Below are positions 1-5,392 of a stretch of DNA of 5,392 bases, in pieces (position 1 is the first letter of the stretch; the number at the start of each line of letters is the position of its first letter). Location of the stretch: assembly GCA_003153915.1 (NCBI GenBank), contig PMBX01000117.1, positions 1 to 5,392 on the forward strand, given 5' to 3'. Below the pieces are notes generated by a model. That model did not search any database, was not told where the DNA came from, and saw nothing but the letters and a program-made list of their open reading frames with translations. The translations under genes and the position numbers were made by a program. This DNA comes from Phycisphaerales bacterium (lineage in GTDB: Bacteria > Planctomycetota > Phycisphaerae > SM23-33).

Positions 1-1
1 A

Positions 2-1393
2 GGCGGCCCGGGCATCATGGACCCCAACTGGTTGGGCGATCCCAACACTTATCCGTTCGGGTGGATACCCAAGCCCACGACAACGTTGAACGTCAGCGGA
101 ACCGCCTATCTCAACCTTGAGACGTATGACACCGCCCACAACACCAACACCTTCGGCGTGGGCACTTTCTACAACGGCACGGTTAATCAGACCGGCGGGT
201 CTATTAACACCGCCTGGTTCCGCGTCGCCGAGGCTGTGGGCGCAACCGGCATTTACAACCTCAGCGGCGGCACGATGACTGCTCAATACCGCATGAACGT
301 CGGTTACGCTGCCGGCAGGTCGGGCTCCGACGGCGTGGTCAACGGCAGTGTTGGCGGCGCTTATGGCGAAGTGAACGTTTCCGGAGGCCTGCTGGATTTA
401 TCAACGGCTGCCAACGGCCTGCATATCGGTTTGGCCAGAGCTAACATCACCACCGGCTACCTGGACGGCAACTCTAACGGCATCATTGCCGTGTCACAGG
501 GCACGGGCAAGATGACCGTCAGCAACGGAGAAGTGCGATCCTCGAACATCTCTCTGGGCGAAGGGGCCGGCTACACCAATCCGCTTGATATCAACAGCGC
601 CGTCATGCCCGCCAAGGGCACGATGACCGTCACCGGCGGATCTGTGGGAACCGGCGGCCAGATTCTTATCGGTGGCACCGCTACCGGCAGCGCCGGCCTC
701 GGTACTGGGACGTTTGAAGTCCTGGGCGGAACGGTGGTTGCCTATCGCGCGCGAGTGGGCAATTCCGGCGCCAATGGCACCCTTCGTGTCGGACCGGCAG
801 GCTATCTGAGGCTCGACAATGACTTGACCATGTACGACTACGACCCCAACATATCCACTGGCGGCCATATCATCTCCGACGTCACCGCCAGTGGCGCCGG
901 TCAGATCTTTACGACAACCGCGAACTTAGGCATCAGTTCGATGAACGATCTGACTATGAACGCCATCAACTTCCGGCCTAAACAGGGCGATGTTTACACG
1001 GTGATCCAGGCGACCACCATAGCCCACAACTTCATGGCTATTAAAAGCAACATCATCAACGGATTGGACCCCAACTACCTGGACGCAAACTCGGTGCCCG
1101 AAGCCTTCACGGGTGCGATCAACGGCGGGAACTACGATGTCACCTTCCGTGGTTTCACCGGCGGGGATGTCAACGGCGACGGCAAGGTTTGGTATGACGA
1201 TTTAGACATCCTTAATGCCAACTGGAACAAATCAGGAATTTTCTGGTCCGGCAGCGATTTCACGGGGGATGGAATCGTCAACCAGACCGACCTCGACATC
1301 CTGAACGCCAATTGGGGCTGGGGAGTACCGGAACCGTGCAGCATGTCGCTTCTGGGCCTGTCCGGCCTTGCGCTACTGCGTCGTCGTAGATAA
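2..1393 (+). CDS. Secreted repeat protein with dockerin-like domain and PEP-CTERM sorting tail (5' partial)
   Basis: The reading frame is open to the left edge, and the first ATG (17) has no ribosome binding site and no signal peptide after it, so the true start lies upstream. Residue numbers here count from that ATG (458 residues visible). Residues about 24-270 hold seven or eight degenerate units of roughly 25-35 residues built on a G-x-hydrophobic-x-V-S-G-G pattern, for example GEVNVSGG, GTMTVTGG and GTFEVLGG; this suggests a stacked beta-strand or beta-helix stalk. Residues 384-433 are two dockerin-type EF-hand repeats (DVNGDGKVWYDDLDIL, then DFTGDGIVNQTDLDIL), which should bind calcium and may dock a cohesin-like partner. 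Residues 437-440 are VPEP, followed by a short hydrophobic stretch and RRRR at the end: a PEP-CTERM signal, expected to be processed by an exosortase at the cell envelope. The ligand and exact role are unknown. Class assignment is firm; the natural partner is not visible here. Confidence 0.85.
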   Translation, partial: GGPGIMDPNWLGDPNTYPFGWIPKPTTTLNVSGTAYLNLETYDTAHNTNTFGVGTFYNGTVNQTGGSINTAWFRVAEAVGATGIYNLSGGTMTAQYRMNVGYAAGRSGSDGVVNGSVGGAYGEVNVSGGLLDLSTAANGLHIGLARANITTGYLDGNSNGIIAVSQGTGKMTVSNGEVRSSNISLGEGAGYTNPLDINSAVMPAKGTMTVTGGSVGTGGQILIGGTATGSAGLGTGTFEVLGGTVVAYRARVGNSGANGTLRVGPAGYLRLDNDLTMYDYDPNISTGGHIISDVTASGAGQIFTTTANLGISSMNDLTMNAINFRPKQGDVYTVIQATTIAHNFMAIKSNIINGLDPNYLDANSVPEAFTGAINGGNYDVTFRGFTGGDVNGDGKVWYDDLDILNANWNKSGIFWSGSDFTGDGIVNQTDLDILNANWGWGVPEPCSMSLLGLSGLALLRRRR

Positions 1394-1394
1394 C

Positions 1395-1414
1395 GCCCGT
1401 TTTTTTACACGGGC
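1395..1414 (+). terminator. Short hairpin with T-rich loop just after the surface protein gene
   Basis: GCCCGT (1395-1400) pairs perfectly with ACGGGC (1409-1414), with the loop TTTTTTAC. It begins two bases after the stop codon. The T run is in the loop rather than after the stem, so this is not a canonical intrinsic terminator; it may be an mRNA 3' end stabiliser or pause site. The function is inferred from position only. Confidence 0.3.
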
Positions 1415-1427
1415 TGCACACAAGATG

Positions 1428-1468
1428 ATCGGGCCTGGCTTTGCCATGGTGGGCGGGCCAGGCCCGAT
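1428..1468 (+). terminator. Strong 12-bp inverted repeat, possible 3' end hairpin
   Basis: ATCGGGCCTGGC (1428-1439) and GCCAGGCCCGAT (1457-1468) are perfect reverse complements separated by 17 bases. The spacer can fold further: two G-T wobbles at the base, then GCC (1443-1445) with GGC (1452-1454) after a one-base bulge, leaving a 6-base loop. The stem is GC-rich and follows the surface protein gene by 35 bases. No T run follows it, so Rho-independent termination in the usual sense is uncertain. It could instead block 3' exonucleases, or be a dispersed REP-like palindrome. Confidence 0.4.
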
Positions 1469-1486
1469 GTTGCGTCGCTCGTTCTA

Positions 1487-1515
1487 TTGACGCTGCCGCC
1501 CATAATCCCTACCAT
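1487..1515 (+). promoter_or_regulatory. Candidate sigma70-type promoter of trpS
   Basis: TTGACG (1487-1492, five of six matches to TTGACA) is followed by a 17-base spacer and TACCAT (1510-1515, four of six matches to TATAAT). Transcription would start near 1521-1523, only 2-4 bases before the ATG at 1525, giving an almost leaderless mRNA. A second -10 candidate, CATAAT (1501-1506, five of six), has no good -35 at the right distance. No Shine-Dalgarno sequence precedes the ATG, which agrees with leaderless translation. This is a motif match only. Confidence 0.4.
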
Positions 1516-1524
1516 CCCCAGACC

Positions 1525-2502
1525 ATGAGAATTCTATCGGGCATACAACCGTCAGGCCGGCTGCACGTCGGCAATTACTTCGGGGCGATCCGCCAGTATC
1601 TCAAGCTCCAGGCCGAAGGCAACCAGTGCTTCTACTTCATCGCCAACTACCACGCGATGACCAGCGTGCAGGACCGCTCGACGCTGGAGGAGATGACCCT
1701 CGACGTGGCGCGGGGGTACCTGGCGCTGGGCATCGACCCGGAAAAAAGCACCTTCTTCGTCCAAAGCGACGTGCCTCAGGTGGCCGAGTTGTGCTGGATC
1801 CTCAACTGCGTCTGCCCGGTGAGCCTGATGGAAAAGGCCACCAGCTACAAGGACAAGATCGCCAAGGGCCTGCCGGCCAGCATGGGGCTGTTCGACTATC
1901 CGGTGCTCCAGGCGGCGGACATCACCATCTACGACGCCGATCTGGTGCCCGTGGGCGCCGACCAGAAGCAGCACGTCGAGATGACCCGCGACCTTGCCGG
2001 GCGGCTAAACCGCGCCGTCGGAGCCGATGTGCTGGTGCTGCCGGAGGCATACATCGTCCCGGAGGTCGCCGTCGTGCCTGGTATCGACGGCCAGAAGATG
2101 TCCAAGAGCTACGACAACACCATCGAGATATTCCAGACCGACAAGCAGACGGCCAAGCGCTGCGCGGCCATCGTCACGGACTCCACGCCCCTGGAGGCTC
2201 CCAAGAATCCGGACCGCTGCAACGTGGTGGCTCTGCTGAGGCTGTTTGCCACGGCCGATGAAGTCGCCGACATCACCGCCAAGTATCGCGCCGGAGGCTA
2301 CGGTTACGGCATGGCCAAAAAGCGGCTGGCCGAACTGATTAACGAACACTTCGCCGACGCCCGCAAGCGATACGACAAGCTCCAGGCCGAACCGGATTAC
2401 GTACGCGACGTGCTCCGCGAGGGCGGCCGCAAGGCGCGAACCGTCGCCGAGGCCACCATGGAGCGCGTCCGCACGGCATGCGGAATTTTGAGGCACATGT
2501 AA
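1525..2502 (+). CDS. trpS: Tryptophanyl-tRNA synthetase
   Basis: This cytoplasmic class I aminoacyl-tRNA synthetase activates tryptophan with ATP and charges tRNA(Trp). The 325-residue product has the usual length for bacterial TrpRS. The N-terminus MRILSGIQPSGRLHVGNYFG carries the HIGH-type signature as HVGN (residues 14-17), and the KMSKS loop is intact at 191-195 (GQKMSKSYDNT). Residues 143-155 (VGADQKQHVEMTR) form the family motif near the active site. D132 falls in the AAD motif that in Bacillus TrpRS contacts the indole nitrogen. The ATG at 1525 is chosen because the TrpRS family begins with exactly this strand. The frame also opens at a TTG (1441), but the extra 28 residues have no family counterpart and would be encoded partly by the 1428-1468 palindrome. 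No ribosome binding site is visible. The gene stands alone, with 131 bases before it and 55 after. No Trp leader peptide or T-box is evident. Confidence 0.97.
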   Translation: MRILSGIQPSGRLHVGNYFGAIRQYLKLQAEGNQCFYFIANYHAMTSVQDRSTLEEMTLDVARGYLALGIDPEKSTFFVQSDVPQVAELCWILNCVCPVSLMEKATSYKDKIAKGLPASMGLFDYPVLQAADITIYDADLVPVGADQKQHVEMTRDLAGRLNRAVGADVLVLPEAYIVPEVAVVPGIDGQKMSKSYDNTIEIFQTDKQTAKRCAAIVTDSTPLEAPKNPDRCNVVALLRLFATADEVADITAKYRAGGYGYGMAKKRLAELINEHFADARKRYDKLQAEPDYVRDVLREGGRKARTVAEATMERVRTACGILRHM

Positions 2503-2521
2503 TCCGCGTACTGGCGATTGC

Positions 2522-2551
2522 TTGTCAGCCTCCGGGGGACGCCATTACACT
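2522..2551 (+). promoter_or_regulatory. Candidate promoter of priA, leaderless arrangement
   Basis: TTGTCA (2522-2527, five of six matches to TTGACA) lies 18 bases before TACACT (2546-2551, four of six matches to TATAAT and fitting TANNNT). The -10 box ends six bases before the ATG at 2558, so transcription would start at or within a base or two of the start codon. There is no Shine-Dalgarno sequence in front of this ATG. The box falls in the gap after trpS, so priA need not depend on read-through. Support is a motif match plus spacing. Confidence 0.4.
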
Positions 2552-2557
2552 GCCCGC

Positions 2558-4867
2558 ATGGGCGACTTGTTTCCAGATACCAAGCCAGCAGGTGCCACAC
2601 CCAAGCGAAGCAACGCGGAGCTTGGGGGTGAACTGCCTTTGGCCCCCAAGCAAACGGCGCTTGGGGGTGGCACCGGCAGGGCGGTAGCGATCGCCGTGTC
2701 GGCCAACGTATGGGGAAATTTCGACTACCACTGGCCCGTCGCCCTGGGCGAGCCGTTGCGTGGCCAGCGGGTTCGCGTACCTTTCGGCAGGGGGGACCGG
2801 ATGACGCTGGGTTTTGTCGCCGATACAAGGCCCGCGCCGGCCGATCGCGGCCTAAAGGCCGTCGCGGAGGTTATCGACGCTATCAGCCCCTTCGACGAGC
2901 CGCTCTGGAAACTTGGCGAATGGATCAGCCAATACTATCTCACGCCGCTGGGGGTCGTGCTGGCGGCGATGGTTCCCTCGGCGGTTGGCCGCCGCCCGCC
3001 CCAGCAGGAGGCCGTGGCCTTCCTGGCCAGCCGCGCGAGCGAGTGGCCGAGATCGCTTGGGCCTCGCCAAAAACGCCTGCTGGATGAGCTTCTCGAAGCC
3101 GCGCGGCAGGGCATCGAACCGCTAAGCGTGGAGGACCTGCTTCGCCACAGCGGCGCGGCGGCAACGAGCCTTCGACGCCTGGCCGGGCGCGGACTGATCC
3201 GCCTGGACGCCCGGCCGGTGCAACTGGGTAGTGCGGATCAACCCATCGAGCCGGACCCTTTCCCCATAAACGAACAGCAGCAGACCGTGCTGGCGTCGCT
3301 GGAGCCTAAGCTGGCCGGTGGATTCTCAACTACGCTGCTGTACGGCGTTACCGGCAGCGGAAAGACGGAGATATACATCCGCGCGATCCGCCAGGTAGTC
3401 GCCGCCGGCAAACAGGCGATCCTGCTTGCCCCGGAAATCGCCCTGGCCACCCAGACCCTCACCCGCCTGCTGAATCGCCTGCCCCGCGTCGCCGTGTTGC
3501 ACAGCGCCCTGGGGTCGAGCCAGCGGGCCTTCTACTACCAGCAGATTCGCGACGGGGACGCCAGCGTGGTCGTTGGACCCCGCAGCGCCATCTTCGCCCC
3601 CACGCGGCGGCTTGGCCTGATTATCGTCGATGAGGAGCACGAGCCGACCTACAAGCAGGACAACGCCCCGCGCTACCACGCCCGCGATGTCGCCGTGATG
3701 CGCGGGTCGCTCTCGTCCGTGCCGGTGATCCTCGGCTCGGCGACGCCCTCGCTGGAGTCGCTGCGGAACGTACAGTTGGGGCGCTACCAGATGCTGCGCC
3801 TGCCCAACCGCGTCCGCGGCCTGCCCATGCCCAACCTCCAGGTGGTCCACCTCCGCCGCGAGCTTCAGCCAGGCAGGATCGAGCTGATCGGCAGGACGCT
3901 TATGCTGAAGATGGCCGCCGCCCTGGATGCCGGCAGGCAGGTCATCCTGCTGATGAACCGCCGCGGTTACGCCAGTTATGTCTTTTGCCCCTCCTGCCAT
4001 TGGATGCTGGTCTGCGACCACTGCACTCGCGCGATGGTTTTTCACCAGGCCGTGCACCTGGCGATGTGCCACTACTGCCAGCACACCATGATGCTTCCGG
4101 AAAAATGCCCCGCCTGCGCGGGCAAACTGCTGCTGTTCGGCATGGGCATCCAGCGGATCGAGTCGGAGCTGTCGCGCAAGTTCCCCGCCGCGCGGGTGGC
4201 CAGGATGGACAGCGACACGATGACCTCCCCGCGGCAGTTCCGCAAGGTGCTCGATGGTTTCGCCGCCGGGGACATAGATATCCTGCTGGGCACGCAGATG
4301 GTGGCCAAGGGGCTGGATTTCCCTCGCGTCTCGCTGGTGGGCGTCGTATCGGCCGATACGTCGTTGGCGATACCCGACTTCCGCGCCTCGGAGCGGACGT
4401 TCCAGTTGATCGTCCAGGTGGCCGGGCGCGCGGGGCGATGCGATGTGGGCGGGGAAGTGGTGGTGCAGTCGCTGCATGGGGATGAACCGGCGATTCGATT
4501 CGCCGCCGCGCAGGATTACGACGGGTTCGCAGCCTTCGAGCTGCCCAATCGCAAGGAGACTCACCTGCCGCCGTATTCGCGGATGCTGCGGCTGGTGATC
4601 CGCCACCGGGATCCGGAAGTGGCGCGGGAGGCCGCGAAAACCCTGGCCCAACGCGTCGCCGTTGTAATGGCGGGCGAAGACGTTACAGTCTTCGGCCCGC
4701 AACCGGCCATCGTCCGCAAGATTAAAAACTTATTTCGCTTCCAACTGCTGTTGACGAGTCCCAAGGCCGGGTCAATCCAGCAGCGGCTGTATCCGGCCTT
4801 CGATTCCCTCTGCCGCAACCTCGGCGCCGAGGTCATCGCAGACGTGGACCCCATCGTCCTGCTGTGA
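2558..4867 (+). CDS. priA: Primosomal protein N' (replication restart helicase PriA)
   Basis: PriA is a superfamily 2, 3'-to-5' DNA helicase that recognises abandoned replication forks and helps reload the replicative helicase. Numbering is from ATG 2558 (769 residues; E. coli PriA has 732). Residues 41 to about 110 are the N-terminal 3'-DNA-binding domain, starting RAVAIAVSANVWGNFDYHWP. Walker A is GVTGSGKT (263-270), Walker B DEEH (358-361), motif III GSATPS (393-398). Eight zinc-ligand cysteines are all present, in four C-x2-C pairs at 477/480, 486/489, 504/507 and 517/520. GTQMVAKG (578-585) and QVAGRAGR (620-627) are the later helicase motifs, and the end ADVDPIVLL fits the family C-terminal domain. 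The helicase therefore looks catalytically intact. The oddity is a 40-residue extension before the first conserved strand, mostly encoded by a palindromic element at 2591-2674. A TTG at 2522 is in frame, but ATG 2558 fits the promoter-like sequence better. TTG 2639 is a possible internal start. Confidence 0.96.
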   Translation: MGDLFPDTKPAGATPKRSNAELGGELPLAPKQTALGGGTGRAVAIAVSANVWGNFDYHWPVALGEPLRGQRVRVPFGRGDRMTLGFVADTRPAPADRGLKAVAEVIDAISPFDEPLWKLGEWISQYYLTPLGVVLAAMVPSAVGRRPPQQEAVAFLASRASEWPRSLGPRQKRLLDELLEAARQGIEPLSVEDLLRHSGAAATSLRRLAGRGLIRLDARPVQLGSADQPIEPDPFPINEQQQTVLASLEPKLAGGFSTTLLYGVTGSGKTEIYIRAIRQVVAAGKQAILLAPEIALATQTLTRLLNRLPRVAVLHSALGSSQRAFYYQQIRDGDASVVVGPRSAIFAPTRRLGLIIVDEEHEPTYKQDNAPRYHARDVAVMRGSLSSVPVILGSATPSLESLRNVQLGRYQMLRLPNRVRGLPMPNLQVVHLRRELQPGRIELIGRTLMLKMAAALDAGRQVILLMNRRGYASYVFCPSCHWMLVCDHCTRAMVFHQAVHLAMCHYCQHTMMLPEKCPACAGKLLLFGMGIQRIESELSRKFPAARVARMDSDTMTSPRQFRKVLDGFAAGDIDILLGTQMVAKGLDFPRVSLVGVVSADTSLAIPDFRASERTFQLIVQVAGRAGRCDVGGEVVVQSLHGDEPAIRFAAAQDYDGFAAFELPNRKETHLPPYSRMLRLVIRHRDPEVAREAAKTLAQRVAVVMAGEDVTVFGPQPAIVRKIKNLFRFQLLLTSPKAGSIQQRLYPAFDSLCRNLGAEVIADVDPIVLL
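2591..2674. repeat. 84-bp palindromic element inside the priA reading frame
   Basis: The ends GGTGCCACACCCAAGCG (2591-2607) and CGCTTGGGGGTGGCACC (2658-2674) are inverted repeats of 17 bases with one mismatch; six further flanking bases on each side (2585-2590 and 2675-2680) continue the match with two mismatches. Within lies a perfect 9-bp inverted repeat, GCTTGGGGG (2620-2628) with CCCCCAAGC (2643-2651). The 84 bases contain no stop in the priA frame and encode exactly 28 residues (12-39), rich in Gly, Ala, Leu and Pro. The neighbours are conserved PriA sequence on the right and only 11 residues on the left. It is best read as a small mobile-like palindrome or a structured 5' coding region. 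Whether copies exist elsewhere in the genome cannot be seen here. Confidence 0.75.
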
Positions 4868-4924
4868 GAAATGGTAACACGGAAAGCGGAACCAGGCTTC
4901 GGGCCGCTCTGGGCCACCAAGTGG

Positions 4925-5392
4925 CTACCGACTTTGGGCTTCCGGCCCGGCGGTATCCCGGTGCTCAATTTTCCCGATGCGGATGTCCAGTTCGTCGCGC
5001 CGCTGGAGGCGGTCCTTGGCGCCGTCCTTGATCCACAGGATGCGGTCGGACTTGTCCAGCATCTTGTGGTCGTGGGTGGCGGTGATGACGGTCACGCCGT
5101 GATGGTCGCAAAGGCCGCGGAGGATGTTGATGATCTCCTCGCCGGTGTGGAGGTCCAGGTTGGCGGTGGGTTCGTCGGCCAGCATGATCGACGGTTCCAT
5201 CGCCAGCCCGCGAGCGATGGCGACGCGCTGCTGCTGCCCGCCGGACAGTTCATCGGGCCGGTGGTGAAGGCGGTGGCCCAGGCCAACTTCCTCCAATACA
5301 GCCCCGGCACGTTGCGTGGCGCCGTGATTGTCCATGCCGGAAAACAGCAGCGGAAGCATCACGTTACGCAACGCCGTCAGCGAGGGGATCAG
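4925..5392 (-). CDS. ABC transporter ATP-binding protein, LolD/MacB type (5' partial)
   Basis: This is the nucleotide-binding subunit of an ABC transporter; it would hydrolyse ATP on the cytoplasmic face for a membrane partner of the FtsX/MacB-like permease type. The frame runs off the right edge, so only the last 155 residues are visible and the Walker A motif and Q-loop glutamine are outside. The fragment starts LIPSLTALRNVMLPLL, the stretch that follows the Q-loop in LolD/MacB proteins. Counting from that leucine: signature LSGGQQQR at 49-56, Walker B IMLADEP at 69-75, D-loop NLD at 78-80, and switch histidine H107 in ATHDH. The tail ends about 48 residues after H107 with a charged segment. 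Family membership is firm, but the substrate (lipoprotein, peptide, drug or lipid) cannot be told without the permease, which should lie to the right. It is convergent with priA across 57 bases; only a weak hairpin (GCCAC-CAA-GTGGC, 4913-4925) overlaps its stop codon. Confidence 0.93.
   Translation of the reverse strand: MIPSLTALRNVMLPLLFSGMDNHGATQRAGAVLEEVGLGHRLHHRPDELSGGQQQRVAIARGLAMEPSIMLADEPTANLDLHTGEEIINILRGLCDHHGVTVITATHDHKMLDKSDRILWIKDGAKDRLQRRDELDIRIGKIEHRDTAGPEAQSR

Noticed and set aside
494..868. Minus-strand frame of 124 codons within the surface protein gene
   Set aside because: It is antisense to a clear repeat protein, has no recognisable motif, and mirrors the Gly/Thr-rich repeats of the real gene.
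1626..2261. Open plus-strand frame of 211 codons inside trpS
   Set aside because: It overlaps trpS in another frame, and its product is a low-complexity Arg/Gly/Pro-rich sequence. The trpS frame carries all the conserved motifs.
2522..2557. TTG at 2522 as the priA start codon
   Set aside because: It would add 12 residues with no family counterpart, and it coincides with the -35-like box of the candidate promoter. The ATG at 2558 is better placed.
4345..4360. Perfect 16-bp palindrome CGTATCGGCCGATACG inside priA
   Set aside because: It encodes the family-conserved segment around V-S-A-D-T. One palindrome of this size in a few kilobases is only mildly unlikely by chance, and nothing around it suggests a binding site.
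3326..4702. Open frame of 458 codons on the minus strand opposite priA
   Set aside because: It lies wholly antisense to intact priA motifs. Its translation is rich in His, Arg, Gly and Gln without any recognisable domain, as expected from the complement of a GC-rich gene with GC-biased third positions.
4885..4925. Possible terminator between convergent priA and the ABC gene
   Set aside because: Only short stems are found (AGCGG with CCGCT, and GCCAC-CAA-GTGGC), and no T run follows on either strand. The evidence is too weak to annotate as a terminator.
1..5392. CRISPR array, tRNA or rRNA gene, transposase, toxin-antitoxin or defence system
   Set aside because: No regularly spaced direct repeats, no recognisable RNA gene sequence and no such protein motifs were seen in any frame. 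The window is occupied by the four genes described.

Overview
The window looks like chromosomal DNA from a GC-rich (roughly 60 percent or more, by eye) member of the Planctomycetota, probably of the Phycisphaerae type. The main reason is the first gene. It encodes a secreted repeat protein that ends in a dockerin-like calcium-binding repeat pair followed directly by a PEP-CTERM sorting tail, a combination typical of planctomycete surface proteins. The two housekeeping genes show no Shine-Dalgarno sequence, which also fits. This placement is an inference from protein style, not from a marker gene.

Layout, left to right. (1) Positions 2-1393, plus strand: the 3' part of the surface protein gene, open to the left edge. 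(2) Positions 1394-1524: intergenic DNA with two inverted repeats just after the stop codon, then a promoter-like TTGACG-17-TACCAT sequence ending 9 bases before the next gene. (3) Positions 1525-2502, plus: trpS, a complete tryptophanyl-tRNA synthetase. (4) A 55-base gap with a second promoter-like pair. (5) Positions 2558-4867, plus: priA, the replication-restart helicase, complete and with all its motifs. (6) Positions 4925-5392, minus: the C-terminal part of an ABC transporter ATPase of the LolD/MacB type, running off the right edge and convergent with priA.

The genes do not form one pathway. trpS and priA are co-directional housekeeping genes. Each has its own possible promoter placed so close to the ATG that the mRNA would be leaderless or nearly so. 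The surface protein is a separate unit, and the ABC ATPase belongs to another operon whose upstream part lies outside the window.

The most unusual structure lies at the 5' end of priA. An 84-base imperfect palindrome (2591-2674) sits inside the reading frame and encodes exactly 28 residues of an N-terminal extension that the PriA family does not need. Inside it, a CCCAAGC-type motif occurs four times in alternating orientation, so several mutually exclusive hairpins are possible. It resembles an in-frame insertion of a small palindromic repeat element, comparable in principle to the Rickettsia palindromic elements found inside genes. I see no CRISPR array, tRNA, rRNA, transposase or defence system.
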